This document shows positions 44,679 to 53,936 of a DNA stretch of 64,000 bases, piece by piece (position 1 is the first letter of the stretch; every line of letters begins with the position of its first letter). A program made the position numbers and the translations under genes. The stretch comes from Pseudomonas sp. sp1636 (GTDB lineage: Bacteria > Pseudomonadota > Gammaproteobacteria > Pseudomonadales > Pseudomonadaceae): assembly GCF_030376615.1 (NCBI RefSeq), contig NZ_JARRAB010000003.1:248001-312000 (forward strand), written 5' to 3'. The notes under the pieces were generated by a model. It saw nothing but the letters and a program-made list of their open reading frames with translations, was not told the origin of the DNA and ran no database searches.

Positions 44679-47204
44679 ATGGTTAAGAAAGCCCTGTTTC
44701 AATTGCACTGGTTATTCGGCATCAGTGCCGGCCTGGTATTGGCGCTGATGGGCGTAACCGGCGCCTTGTATGCCTTCGAGGGCGAGATCATGGCGGCGCT
44801 CAACCCACAGGTCTTGCGGGTCGAGGTGCGTGAGTCCGGTGTGCTGGGGCCGGCCGAGCTGGTCAGCAAGATCCAGGCGGCAGAGGGCAAGACGGTTTCC
44901 GGACTGTGGGTGGATACCCGTGGCGACACTGCCGCGCGGGTGTTCTTCGCCCCGGCGGCGGGCCAGCGACGCGGCCCCATGCGCTACTTCGACCCCTACA
45001 GCGGCGAGCTGTTGGCCCGGCCCAGCGGGCAGGGTTTCTTCGAGCTGATGCTGCGCCTGCATCGCTTTCTCGCCCTGGGCGACTACGGCAAGCAAGTCAC
45101 TGCCGTCTGCACCCTGGCGCTGATCTTCTTCTGCCTCTCCGGCTTGTATCTACGTTGGCCGCGCCGGGCCTTGAGCTGGCGCGTCTGGCTGAGCCTGGAC
45201 TGGGCCAAGCGCGGCCGTGCCTTCAACTGGGATCTGCATGCGGTGGTCGGTACCTGGTGCCTGCTGTTCTACCTGAGCGCCGCGCTGACCGGTTTGTATT
45301 GGTCCTACGACTGGTATCGCGCAGGGCTGACCGGCCTGCTCAGCAGTGAACCGGCCAACCAGTCGCACGGGCGGCATGGGCCGCCGCTCGCCGCCGAGGC
45401 GCCAGCCGAGGTCAATTACCCGGCGTTATGGCGCGGCCTGCAAGGCGCCGCCGGGCCGCAACTGAGTGCCTATAGCCTGCGTCTGCCGCTGGCTGCCGGC
45501 CAGCCGGCGACGGTGCTCTACCTGCTGCACGACGCCCCGCACGAGCGCGCGTTCAACCAGTTGAGCCTCGATCCGCAGAGCGGCGTGCCGGGCCGCCACC
45601 GGCGTTACCGCGAGCAGGCGTTCGGCGACCAGTTGCTGAGCAGCATTTACGCGTTGCATGTCGGCAGCTACTTCGGCCTGCCCGGACGCATCCTGATGTT
45701 GCTGGCCAGCGCCGCCATGCCGTTGTTCGCCGTCACCGGCTGGCTGTTGTATCTCGATCGTCGGCGCAGGAAGCGTGCGGTACTGGCCGCGCGCGGCGAC
45801 TTGCCGTCGGCGGCGCCGAGTGAAACCAGCTGGTTGATCGGCTTCGCCAGCCAGAGTGGCTTCGCCGAGCAGCTGGCCTGGATAACCGCCGGGCAACTGC
45901 AAGCCGTTGGCTGCTCGGTCAATGTGCAGCCGCTGGCCAGGCTGGATGAGCAGGCGCTGGCTCAGGCGCGGCGTGCCTTGTTCGTGGTCAGCACCTTCGG
46001 CGACGGTGAGGCGCCGGACAGCGCCCGTGGCTTCGAGCGCAAACTGTTCGCTCAGGTCTTGAGTCTGCCGCACTTGCGCTACGCCATGCTCGCCCTCGGC
46101 GATCGCCAGTACGCACAGTTCTGCGGCTTTGCCGAGCGCATGCATGGCTGGTTGGCGCGCCAGGGGGCGCACAGTCTGTTCGCTCCGGTGCAGGTGGACG
46201 CTGGCGACGCGGCTGCGCTGGCCGACTGGCAGCGTCAGCTCGGCGAGTTGACCGGTGCGCAGCCATTCGGCCATACCGCACGGCCCTACGGCCTGTTCAC
46301 GCTGACCCGGCGCGAGCTGCTCAACCCCGGCAGTCAGGGTGCGCCGACCTATCTGCTGGGGCTGCACGCCGAGCGGCCGCTCGACTGGTGCGCCGGCGAT
46401 ATCCTCGAGCTGTTGCCACGCCAGGGCGAGGCCCAGGTGCAGGCCTGGTTGCAGGCCCACGGGCTGGACGGCAGTCAGGCCGTCAGCCTCGACGGGGTGC
46501 GTCAGCCGTTACAGCAGGCGCTCGGCGGCAAGCAGCTGCCGGACAATTTCCCGCACCTGGTCGGCCTGCATGCCCAGGCGTTGTGCGAGGCGTTGCTGCC
46601 GTTGGCGCCGCGTGAATACTCGATTGCTTCCTTGCCCAGCGACGGGGTCTTGGAGCTGATCGTGCGCCAGCAGCGGCATGCCGATGGCTCGCTCGGAGTG
46701 GGCTCCGGTTGGTTGAGCGAATACGCGCCGCTGCATGGCCAGCTGTTGGCGCGGCTGCGGCCTAACCGCGCTTTCCATGCGCCGCTCGATGCGCGGCCAG
46801 TGATCCTGATCGGTAACGGCACCGGTTTGGCCGGCCTGCGCAGCCTGCTCAAGGCGCGCATCGTCGCCGGCCAGCGGCGCAACTGGCTGCTGTTCGGCGA
46901 GCGCAATGCGGCCCATGACTTCTATTGCCGCGACGAGTTGCAGGGCTGGCTGGCCAGCGGCGAGTTGGCCCGCCTCGATCTGGCCTTCTCCCGCGATCAG
47001 GCGGGCAAAGTCTACGTGCAGGATTGCCTGCGCCAATCCGCCGACCTGCTGCGCGACTGGCTGGCCGACGGCGCTACTGTTTATGTGTGTGGCAGCCTGG
47101 AGGGCATGGCGGCCGGGGTCGATAGTGCGCTGCATGAATTGCTCGGCGAGGAGGGCGTCACTGCGCTTATCGATGCGGGGCGTTATCGTCGGGATGTCTA
47201 TTGA
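44679..47204 (+). CDS. piuB: PepSY membrane/flavodoxin/FNR fusion reductase (PiuB-like)
   Basis: An 841-residue fusion. The N-terminal half is a PepSY-associated membrane domain with four helices ([39 protein letters not shown] and others) and conserved histidines that would carry heme or metal. Next is a flavodoxin-like domain ([32 protein letters not shown], about 405-540). The C-terminus has FAD- and NAD(P)H-binding domains ([39 protein letters not shown]). It should move electrons from NAD(P)H across or into the membrane, probably for ferric-siderophore or iron reduction; it resembles P. aeruginosa PiuB. The Fur-like site upstream supports an iron role. The ATG at 44679 precedes [10 protein letters not shown]. 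Confidence 0.82.
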   Translation: MVKKALFQLHWLFGISAGLVLALMGVTGALYAFEGEIMAALNPQVLRVEVRESGVLGPAELVSKIQAAEGKTVSGLWVDTRGDTAARVFFAPAAGQRRGPMRYFDPYSGELLARPSGQGFFELMLRLHRFLALGDYGKQVTAVCTLALIFFCLSGLYLRWPRRALSWRVWLSLDWAKRGRAFNWDLHAVVGTWCLLFYLSAALTGLYWSYDWYRAGLTGLLSSEPANQSHGRHGPPLAAEAPAEVNYPALWRGLQGAAGPQLSAYSLRLPLAAGQPATVLYLLHDAPHERAFNQLSLDPQSGVPGRHRRYREQAFGDQLLSSIYALHVGSYFGLPGRILMLLASAAMPLFAVTGWLLYLDRRRRKRAVLAARGDLPSAAPSETSWLIGFASQSGFAEQLAWITAGQLQAVGCSVNVQPLARLDEQALAQARRALFVVSTFGDGEAPDSARGFERKLFAQVLSLPHLRYAMLALGDRQYAQFCGFAERMHGWLARQGAHSLFAPVQVDAGDAAALADWQRQLGELTGAQPFGHTARPYGLFTLTRRELLNPGSQGAPTYLLGLHAERPLDWCAGDILELLPRQGEAQVQAWLQAHGLDGSQAVSLDGVRQPLQQALGGKQLPDNFPHLVGLHAQALCEALLPLAPREYSIASLPSDGVLELIVRQQRHADGSLGVGSGWLSEYAPLHGQLLARLRPNRAFHAPLDARPVILIGNGTGLAGLRSLLKARIVAGQRRNWLLFGERNAAHDFYCRDELQGWLASGELARLDLAFSRDQAGKVYVQDCLRQSADLLRDWLADGATVYVCGSLEGMAAGVDSALHELLGEEGVTALIDAGRYRRDVY

Positions 47205-47252
47205 GCGTCGGCGGGCTTCCCGTCGCGCTGATGCGGCTCTAAGCTTGTGCCC

Positions 47253-47999
47253 ATGAACAGACGAATCCTGCTGAATTGCGACATGGGCGAGAGCTTCGGC
47301 GCCTGGAACATGGGCGACGATGCTCTGGCCATGCCGCTGGTCGATCAGGCCAACCTGGCCTGCGGCTTTCACGCCGCCGATCCGCTGACCATGCAGCGCA
47401 CCGTCGCCTTGGCGGTGCAGCATGGGGTGAGCATCGGCGCGCACCCGGCCTACCCCGACCTGGTCGGCTTCGGCCGTCGGCATCTGGCCTGCACGCCGGA
47501 GGAGGTCACCGCCCAGGTGCTCTATCAGATCGGCGCGCTGGATGCCTTCTGCCGCGCCGCCGGCACCCAGTTGGCCTACGTCAAACCCCATGGCGCGCTG
47601 TATAACGACCTGGTGCGCGACGATGCCCTGCTCGCCGCGGTGCTGGATGCCTGCGCCAGCTACCGCAAGGGCATGCCACTGATGGTGCTGGCGCTGCTGG
47701 ACAACCGCCGCGAGCTGGAATTTGCCGACGCCGCCGACGTGCCGCTGATCTTCGAGGCCTTCGCCGACCGCGCCTACCTGGCCGACGGTCAGTTGGCGCC
47801 GCGGCGGCTGGCCAATGCGCTGCACCGCGATCCGCAGCGGATTCTCGATCAGGCCTTGGCCATCGCCCAGGGCGAAGCCTTTGCCGATATCGACGGCAAG
47901 CCGCTGCAACTCTGTGCCGACAGCCTCTGCGTGCATGGCGACAACGCCGAGTCGCTGGCCGTGCTGCGGCGCTTGCGGGCGCTGCTGGACGCCACCTGA
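47253..47999 (+). CDS. pxpA: 5-oxoprolinase subunit A (LamB/YcsF family)
   Basis: A 248-residue member of the LamB/YcsF family, the metal-binding subunit of the ATP-dependent PxpABC 5-oxoprolinase that opens 5-oxoproline to glutamate. Conserved segments are LLNCDMGESFGAWNMGDD, QANLACGFHAADPLTM, IGAHPAYPDLVGFGRR and YVKPHGALYN. The ATG at 47253 fits the family start. Its stop overlaps the pxpB start by one nt, so the three subunits are translationally coupled. Confidence 0.93.
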   Translation: MNRRILLNCDMGESFGAWNMGDDALAMPLVDQANLACGFHAADPLTMQRTVALAVQHGVSIGAHPAYPDLVGFGRRHLACTPEEVTAQVLYQIGALDAFCRAAGTQLAYVKPHGALYNDLVRDDALLAAVLDACASYRKGMPLMVLALLDNRRELEFADAADVPLIFEAFADRAYLADGQLAPRRLANALHRDPQRILDQALAIAQGEAFADIDGKPLQLCADSLCVHGDNAESLAVLRRLRALLDAT

Positions 48000-48673
48000 T
48001 GCGCCTCGAACCGGCCGGCGCCGAAGCGCTGTTGCTGGTGCTGGCCGAGCAGCCAGACGCGCAGTTGCCGTTGCGCATCGCGCTGCTGGCCGAGCGCATC
48101 CGCGCCGAACTGGGGCCGCTGCTGCGTGATCTGGTGCCGAGCTGGACCAGCCTGCTGCTGCACTACGACCTGAGCCGCACCGATCACCTGCAACTGGCCG
48201 CGCGCCTGAGCCCATTACTGCCGCGCTGGCTCGCCGAGCCCTTGCCGGTAGACGCCGGACGCCTGCACGAGATCCCGATCTGGTATGCCGGCGCCGATCT
48301 GGCCGAAGTGGCGCGGCAGTGCCGGCTGAGCGTCGAGCAGGTGATCGAGCTGCACAGCGCCAGCGAGTACCGCGTCGGCGCCATCGGTTTCGCCCCGGGC
48401 TTCGCCTACCTGGGCGAGTTGCACCAACGCCTGGCCTTGCCGCGGCGCGCCACCCCGCGTACCCGGGTGCCGGCCGGCAGCCTGGCCATCGCCGAACGGC
48501 AGACCGCGATCTACCCGCAGGCTTCGCCCGGCGGCTGGCACCTGCTCGGCCTGTGCCCCTGGCGCTTGTTCGATGCCCGGCGCGAGCCGCCCTGTCCGCT
48601 GGCACTGGGTGACCGGGTGCGTTTCGTGGCGGTCGACGAACCGCGCTTTCGTGCCGAGGGCGGGCCGTTATGA
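47999..48673 (+). CDS. pxpB: 5-oxoprolinase subunit B (KipI family)
   Basis: A 224-residue KipI/PxpB-type protein. Conserved segments are VPSWTSLLLHYD, IPIWYAGADLAEVA, GFAPGFAYLGEL and PAGSLAIAERQTAIYP, with GGWHLLGLCP near the C-terminus. It works with PxpA and PxpC. The 4-nt overlap (ATGA) with pxpC keeps the set coupled. Confidence 0.93.
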   Translation: MRLEPAGAEALLLVLAEQPDAQLPLRIALLAERIRAELGPLLRDLVPSWTSLLLHYDLSRTDHLQLAARLSPLLPRWLAEPLPVDAGRLHEIPIWYAGADLAEVARQCRLSVEQVIELHSASEYRVGAIGFAPGFAYLGELHQRLALPRRATPRTRVPAGSLAIAERQTAIYPQASPGGWHLLGLCPWRLFDARREPPCPLALGDRVRFVAVDEPRFRAEGGPL

Positions 48674-49590
48674 GCGGCTTGCGGGTACTCAAGCCGGGGC
48701 CGCTGAGCCTGCTGCAGGATGGCGGTCGGCACGGCTGGCAGCACCTCGGCGTGTCGCCGGCCGGGCCGCTGGATCTGCACGCGGCGGCCTGGGCCAATCG
48801 CCTGCTGGGCAATCCCTGGGGCACGCCGTTGCTGGAGATCGCCCTGGGTTATCTCGAGCTGGAGAGCGAACTGGATACCTGGCTGGCGCTGACCGGTGCG
48901 CAGGTCGCGGCGACGCTCGACGGCGCGCCGCTGCCACCCTGGTCGTGCTTCCCGGTCAGGGCCGGGCAGCGTCTCCAGCTGGGCTACGCCCGCAGTGGTC
49001 AGCGTGTCTATCTGGCGGTGGCCGGCGGCTTTGCTGCGCCGCCGCTGCTGGGCAGCGTCAGCACCCAATTGCGCGAAGGCCTGGGCGGATTCGATGGATT
49101 GGGTCGGCCGTTGCGCGCCGGCGATCTGCTGCCCTGCCTGGCGGCCAGCTTGGCGCGCGGGGCCAGCGTGCCCTGGGCGTACCAACCGGACTACCGGGCC
49201 GCCGCCCAATTGCGGGTGATCATTGGCGGCGCTGCGCCGAACTTCGAACCGGCTCAACTGCAGGCATTCTTCACCCAGCGCTGGCAGCTCAGCCCGCAGT
49301 CCGACCGCATGGGCGCGCGCCTGCTCGGCGCGGCGCTATGCGCGCCGACGCGGCAGTGGTCGCAAGGCGTCGGCCGCGGCGCGATCCAGCTGCCGCCCGA
49401 CGGCCAGCCGATCATCCTCCAGGCCGATCACCAGACCATGGGCGGCTACCCCGTCCTCGGCTGGCTGCACCCGCTGGATCAGGCCCGCCTGGCCCAGTGC
49501 CCGCCGCACCACGAGCTGCGCTTCAGCCCGGTCGAGATTGGCGAGGCCCAGGCCGAACTGCGCGAGTTTTATCGGTTTTTCGGTCGTTAA
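48670..49590 (+). CDS. pxpC: 5-oxoprolinase subunit C (KipA/biotin-dependent carboxyltransferase family)
   Basis: A 306-residue KipA/PxpC protein. It starts LRVLKPGPLSLLQDGGR and has GVSPAGPLDLHAAAWAN, VYLAVAGGF, SDRMGARL and ADHQTMGGYPVLG. It completes the pxpABC operon. Its stop codon overlaps that of the convergent dppF gene by four nt, so there is no room for a terminator between the two operons. Confidence 0.93.
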   Translation: MSGLRVLKPGPLSLLQDGGRHGWQHLGVSPAGPLDLHAAAWANRLLGNPWGTPLLEIALGYLELESELDTWLALTGAQVAATLDGAPLPPWSCFPVRAGQRLQLGYARSGQRVYLAVAGGFAAPPLLGSVSTQLREGLGGFDGLGRPLRAGDLLPCLAASLARGASVPWAYQPDYRAAAQLRVIIGGAAPNFEPAQLQAFFTQRWQLSPQSDRMGARLLGAALCAPTRQWSQGVGRGAIQLPPDGQPIILQADHQTMGGYPVLGWLHPLDQARLAQCPPHHELRFSPVEIGEAQAELREFYRFFGR

Positions 49591-50576
49591 CCATTGATCG
49601 TCTCCGCGTGATGGCAAGCCACCTGCCGTGCATCGAGCAGGCGCAGCTGCGGTTGCTCCACGCTGCAGCGCTCGCTGGCATAGGGGCAGCGCTGGTGAAA
49701 GGCGCAGCCGCTGGGGGGCGCCAGCGGGTTGGGCAGTTCGCCGACGATCTTGATCTTCGGCTTGCTCGGATCCGGGTGAATGCTTGGCGTGGCGGAGAGC
49801 AGGGCCTGGGTGTAGGGGTGCAGCGGGCGGCTGTAGATCAGGCTCTTGGCGCCTATCTCGACCGGGCGGCCGAGGTACATCACCAGCACGTCGTCGGCGA
49901 CATGGCGCACCACCGAGAGGTTGTGCGAGATGAATACATAGGCGGTGTTGAATTCTTCCTGCAGATCCATGAACAGGTTGAGCACCTGGGCCTGGATCGA
50001 CACGTCCAGCGCCGAGGTCGGCTCGTCCGCCACCAACACCTTGGGGTTGAGCATCATCGCCCGAGCCAGGGCCACGCGCTGGCGCTGGCCGCCGGAAAAC
50101 ATGTGCGGGTAGCGCTGGTAATGCTCGGGGCGCAGGCCGACCTGCTGCATCATCGCCTGCACCTTTTCCCGACGCTCGGCGCGCGACAGTTGGGTGTTGA
50201 TCAGCAATGGTTCGGCCAGCTGGTCGCCGATCTTCTGCCGCGGATTGAGCGAGGCGTAGGGGTTCTGAAACACCATCTGCACGTCGCGGCGCAGTTGCTT
50301 GCGTTGCGCCTTGTTGGCGCCGCTGACTTCCTGGCCGGCGATCTGCAGCGAGCCGGAGCTGGGCTCCTCGATCAGGGTCAGGGCGCGCGCCAGGGTGGAC
50401 TTGCCGCAGCCGGACTCGCCGACCACGGCCAGAGTCTTGCCGGCCTGCAGTTCGAAGGACACGCCGTTGAGTGCCTGCACCCTGGCGTGGCCCTCGAACA
50501 GGCCACGGGATACGGTGTAGTGACGGGTCAGCTCGCGAGCGCTGAGCACGCTGGTGTGGCTCGGTACGGCAGGCAT
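49587..50576 (-). CDS. dppF: Dipeptide ABC transporter ATPase DppF
   Basis: A 329-residue ATP-binding subunit of an oligopeptide/dipeptide importer. It carries Walker A GESGCGKSTLARAL, the Q-loop, signature FSGGQRQRVALARAM and Walker B VLVADEPTSALDV, plus the C-terminal oligo_HPY cysteine cluster (CAFHQRCPYASERC) seen in Dpp/Opp ATPases. The ATG at 50576 overlaps the dppD stop (ATGA); longer upstream frames are not needed. Confidence 0.93.
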   Translation of the reverse strand: MPAVPSHTSVLSARELTRHYTVSRGLFEGHARVQALNGVSFELQAGKTLAVVGESGCGKSTLARALTLIEEPSSGSLQIAGQEVSGANKAQRKQLRRDVQMVFQNPYASLNPRQKIGDQLAEPLLINTQLSRAERREKVQAMMQQVGLRPEHYQRYPHMFSGGQRQRVALARAMMLNPKVLVADEPTSALDVSIQAQVLNLFMDLQEEFNTAYVFISHNLSVVRHVADDVLVMYLGRPVEIGAKSLIYSRPLHPYTQALLSATPSIHPDPSKPKIKIVGELPNPLAPPSGCAFHQRCPYASERCSVEQPQLRLLDARQVACHHAETING

Positions 50577-51544
50577 CACGCGATCTCCTGATTGAGCGGA
50601 TAGAAGCAACGCACCGCGCCGCGTGGATGATCGTCCAGGCCTGGCCGCTGCGCATGGCAGTTGTCCCGGGCATAGGGGCAGCGCGGGGCGAGCAGGCAAC
50701 CCTGGGGGCGGTCGAAGCGCCCGGGCACGATGCCGGGCAGGGTGTTCAGACGTCGGGCGCCCAGGCTGTGTTCGGGAATCGCCGCGAGCAGGGCTTCGCT
50801 ATAGGGGTGCGCCGGGGCGTCGAACAGCCCCGGCACGCTGCCGACTTCCACGGCCTGGCCGGCATACATGACGCAGACGCGCTGGGCGGTCTCGGCAACC
50901 ACGGCGAGGTCGTGGGTGATCAGCACCAGGCCCATGTTCTGCTCGCGTTGCAGGTCGAGCAGCAACGCCATGATCTGCGCCTGGATGGTCACGTCGAGGG
51001 CGGTGGTCGGTTCGTCGGCGATCAGCAGCTTGGGCTCGGCGGCCATCGCCATGGCGATGGCCACGCGCTGGCTCATGCCGCCGGAGAGCTGATGCGGGTA
51101 AGCCTCGAGGCGGCTGGCGGCGGCAGGGATTTCGACTTTCTCCAGCAGTTCGAGGGCGCGCTGGCGCGCCGCCTTGCCCTTGAGGCCCAGATGCTGGCGG
51201 AGTACCTCCTCGATCTGGAAACCCACGGTGTAGCTGGGATTGAGGGCGGTCATCGGATCCTGGAAGATCATCGCCAGATCCTTGCCGACGATGCGCCGGC
51301 GCTGACGGCCCTTGAGCTTGAGCATGTCGGTGCCGTCGAATTGCAGGCTGTCGGCGTGGACGATGCCGGGGGCGTCGATCAGGCCCATCAGCGCCATCAT
51401 GGTCACCGATTTACCCGAGCCGGATTCGCCGACGATGGCCAGCACCTCACCCTTGTCGACGCTGAGGTCGAGGCCATCGACCACCGGCACGGCGTTGGCA
51501 TCGCCGAAGCGCACGCTGAGGTTCTTGATGTTGAGCAGGCTCAT
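50576..51544 (-). CDS. dppD: Dipeptide ABC transporter ATPase DppD
   Basis: A 322-residue partner ATPase with Walker [18 protein letters not shown], signature [15 protein letters not shown], Walker [15 protein letters not shown] and the oligo_HPY cluster [14 protein letters not shown]. DppD and DppF form the cytoplasmic heterodimer that powers DppBC. It overlaps dppF by one stop/start and is separated from dppC by about 100 nt that hold a palindromic repeat. Confidence 0.93.
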   Translation of the reverse strand: MSLLNIKNLSVRFGDANAVPVVDGLDLSVDKGEVLAIVGESGSGKSVTMMALMGLIDAPGIVHADSLQFDGTDMLKLKGRQRRRIVGKDLAMIFQDPMTALNPSYTVGFQIEEVLRQHLGLKGKAARQRALELLEKVEIPAAASRLEAYPHQLSGGMSQRVAIAMAMAAEPKLLIADEPTTALDVTIQAQIMALLLDLQREQNMGLVLITHDLAVVAETAQRVCVMYAGQAVEVGSVPGLFDAPAHPYSEALLAAIPEHSLGARRLNTLPGIVPGRFDRPQGCLLAPRCPYARDNCHAQRPGLDDHPRGAVRCFYPLNQEIA

Positions 51545-51561
51545 GGTCGGCCCTCCGTACC

Positions 51562-51621
51562 GTAGTCCGGATGCAATCCGGGGGTGGCCGTCAGATTTTT
51601 CCCGGATTGCATCCAGGCTAC
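51562..51621. repeat. REP-type inverted repeat between dppD and dppC
   Basis: CCGGATGCAATCCGGG (51567-51582) and CCCGGATTGCATCC (51601-51614) form an inverted pair with GTAG/CTAC at the outer ends and an 18-nt spacer. It is a known kind of Pseudomonas intergenic palindrome and would form a hairpin in the dpp message. Confidence 0.7.
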
Positions 51622-51643
51622 TTCGATAGTCATTCGGGCATCC

Positions 51644-52552
51644 TCACACGGCATTCTTGAGTTTCGGGTCGAGCGCATCGCGCAGGCCGTCGCCCATCAG
51701 GTTGATCGCCAGCACGCTGAGCAGGATGGTCAGGCCGGGCAGGCTGACCACCCACCAGGCGCGCTCGATGTAGTCGCGCGCCGAGGCCAGCATGGTGCCC
51801 CACTCCGGGGTCGGCGGTTGTACGCCGAGGCCGAGGAAGCCCAGCGCCGCGGCATCGAGAATCGCCGAGGAGAAGCTCAGGGTGGCCTGCACGATCAACG
51901 GTGCCATGCAGTTGGGCAGCACGCTGACGAACATCAGGCGCGGCAGGCTGGCGCCGGCCAGGCGCGCGGCAGTGACGTAGTCGCGGTTCAGTTCGCCCAG
52001 CACCGCGGCGCGGGTCAGGCGCACGTAGGACGGGAGCGAGACGATGGCGATGGCGAAGATGGTGTTGATCAGCCCCGGGCCGAGGATGGCGACGATGGCC
52101 ACCGCCAGCAGCAGCGAGGGCAGGGCCAGCATGATGTCCATCAGGCGCATGATCGTGGGGCCGAGCAGGCGCGGGAAAAAGCCGGCAATCAGGCCCATGA
52201 GGATGCCGGGAAGCAGCGACAGCAGCACCGAGGCCAGGCCGATCAGCAACGACAGCCGCGCACCATGGATCAAGCGCGAGAGCAGGTCGCGGCCCAGTTC
52301 GTCGGTGCCCAGCAGGAACTGCAACTGGCCGCCTTCCAGCCAGGCCGGCGGGGTCAGCATGAAGTCGCGGAATTGTTCGCTGGGATCGAACGGCGCCAGC
52401 CAGGGCGCGAACAGCGCGCAGAGCACCAGCAGAACCATGAACAGCAAGCCGGCGAGCGCGCCCTTGTTATGGGCGAAGGCCTGCCAGAATTCCTTCAGTG
52501 GCGAGGGGTAGAGCAGCGATGTATCCAGATTACTTACTGTTTCAGCTGTCAT
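51644..52552 (-). CDS. dppC: Dipeptide ABC transporter permease DppC
   Basis: A 302-residue inner-membrane permease with a cytoplasmic N-terminus followed by six membrane segments (GLLFMVLLVLCALFAPWLA at the first). It contains the periplasmic GTDELGRDLLSRLIHGARLS segment of DppC/OppC and the EAA-type loop AARLAGASLPRLMFVSVLPN that contacts the ATPases. Between it and dppB lies a 139-bp MITE-like insertion. Confidence 0.93.
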   Translation of the reverse strand: MTAETVSNLDTSLLYPSPLKEFWQAFAHNKGALAGLLFMVLLVLCALFAPWLAPFDPSEQFRDFMLTPPAWLEGGQLQFLLGTDELGRDLLSRLIHGARLSLLIGLASVLLSLLPGILMGLIAGFFPRLLGPTIMRLMDIMLALPSLLLAVAIVAILGPGLINTIFAIAIVSLPSYVRLTRAAVLGELNRDYVTAARLAGASLPRLMFVSVLPNCMAPLIVQATLSFSSAILDAAALGFLGLGVQPPTPEWGTMLASARDYIERAWWVVSLPGLTILLSVLAINLMGDGLRDALDPKLKNAV

Positions 52553-52565
52553 AGCGGGCTCCGTA

Positions 52566-52704
52566 GAACCTGTTCATGGCCTCGCGAGCTAGCGCGAGAC
52601 AAGGAAAAAATGGCTGAGAAAGCGCAGTTTGCTTTTGCAAATGAGCATTTATCAGACGTTTTTGACGCGGTATCGCCGACGCGCAGCAGGTCATGGACAG
52701 GTTC
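52566..52704. repeat. Dispersed MITE-like repeat, copy B, inside the dpp operon
   Basis: A 139-bp element with 17-bp imperfect terminal inverted repeats (GAACCTGTTCATGGCCT; GAACCTGTCCATGACCT read inward from the right). It begins 13 nt upstream of the dppC start codon and ends exactly at the dppB stop codon. The interior shares AAATGAGCATT, GTTTTTGACGC and GTATCGCCGACGC with copy A. No transposase is encoded. Confidence 0.65.
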
Positions 52705-53715
52705 TTAGCGTTGATGGCGGATGCGGGGGTTGGCCAGGCCATAGAGGATGTCCACGACGAAGTTGACCAGAATCACCAGGCAGGCGATCAGCAGGATGCC
52801 GTTCTGCACCACCGGGTAGTCGCGCGCGCCGATCGACTCGATCAGCCACTTGCCGATGCCCGGCCAGGAGAAGATGGTTTCGGTCAGTACCGCGCCAGCG
52901 AGCAGGGCGCCGACCTGCAGGCCGAATACCGTGAGCACCGGGATCAGCGCGTTGCGCAGGCCATGCACGAACACCACCCGGGCCGGCGACAGACCCTTGG
53001 CGCGGGCGGTGCGTATGTAGTCCTCGCGCAACACTTCGAGCATCGCCGAGCGGGTCATGCGCGCAATCACCGCCAGCGGGATGGTGCCGAGCACGATGGC
53101 CGGCAGGATCAGGTGGTGCAGGGCATCGACGAAGGCGCCTTCCTCCTCCGACAGCAGCGTGTCGATCAGCATGAAGCCCGTCACCGGCTCGATGTCGTAG
53201 AGCAGGTCGATGCGCCCGGACACCGGGGTCCAGCCCAGGCCGACGGAGAAGAACATGATCAGCAGCAGACCCCACCAGAAGATCGGCATGGAATAGCCCG
53301 CCAGGGAAATACCCATCACCCCGTGGTCGAACAGCGAACCGCGCTTGAGCGCGGCCACGACCCCGGCGACCAGCCCCAGGCTGCCGGCGAACAGCAGGGC
53401 GGCCACGGCCAGTTCGACGGTCGCCGGGAACAGGGTGAGGAACTCGCTCCACACGCTTTCGCGGGTGCGTAGCGATTCGCCGAGGTCGCCCCGAGCCAGT
53501 TGGCCGATGTAGTCGAGGTACTGGGCGTACAGTGGCTTGTTCAGGCCCAGGCGCTCCATGGCTTCGGCGTGCATGACCGGGTCGACCCGGCGCTCGCCCA
53601 TCATCACTTCCACCGGGTCGCCGGGGATCATGCGAATCAGCGCGAAGGTCAGCAAGGTGACGCCGAAGAAGGTGGGAATCAGCAATCCCAGACGTCTGGC
53701 AATAAAGTACAGCAT
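52705..53715 (-). CDS. dppB: Dipeptide ABC transporter permease DppB
   Basis: A 336-residue permease with six membrane segments starting LLIPTFFGVTLLTFALIRMI, the GDPVEVMMGERR periplasmic segment of the DppB/OppB group, and the EAA-type loop RTARAKGLSPARVVFVHGL. It pairs with DppC. The gene precedes copy B of the MITE-like repeat, and its stop codon abuts that element. Confidence 0.94.
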   Translation of the reverse strand: MLYFIARRLGLLIPTFFGVTLLTFALIRMIPGDPVEVMMGERRVDPVMHAEAMERLGLNKPLYAQYLDYIGQLARGDLGESLRTRESVWSEFLTLFPATVELAVAALLFAGSLGLVAGVVAALKRGSLFDHGVMGISLAGYSMPIFWWGLLLIMFFSVGLGWTPVSGRIDLLYDIEPVTGFMLIDTLLSEEEGAFVDALHHLILPAIVLGTIPLAVIARMTRSAMLEVLREDYIRTARAKGLSPARVVFVHGLRNALIPVLTVFGLQVGALLAGAVLTETIFSWPGIGKWLIESIGARDYPVVQNGILLIACLVILVNFVVDILYGLANPRIRHQR

Positions 53716-53897
53716 GCGCGTCAGAGCTCCAGTGGGGGTGGGCCTGCGTCAGGCTGCATGGCCCGACACTGTTGTTGGGTGGTGCGAGGGATGGCGAGCC
53801 GGTCGGTCGCCCGGGGCCAGATGAGTGCAGGCATCCGTACGCTCCGCGAAGTCTTGGCTACGGCCAAGCGGCGACCGGAGAGGCCGCCGTTGCCCGC

Positions 53898-53921
53898 TTG
53901 CCGAGCGGGTGCGCTCGGCAA
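53898..53921 (-). other. Hairpin between dppA and dppB
   Basis: TTGCCGAGC-gggtgc-GCTCGGCAA, a perfect 9-bp stem without a U tract, 16 nt after the dppA stop. Such hairpins after binding-protein genes commonly protect the upstream message so the binding protein is made in excess. The rest of the 221-nt gap shows no gene. Confidence 0.5.
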
Positions 53922-53936
53922 CGTCTTGGCGCAGGG

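Noticed and set aside
49587..49590. Four-nt overlap of pxpC and dppF stop codons as a functional antisense device
   Set aside because: Short convergent overlaps are common in compact genomes, and nothing else there suggests regulation.
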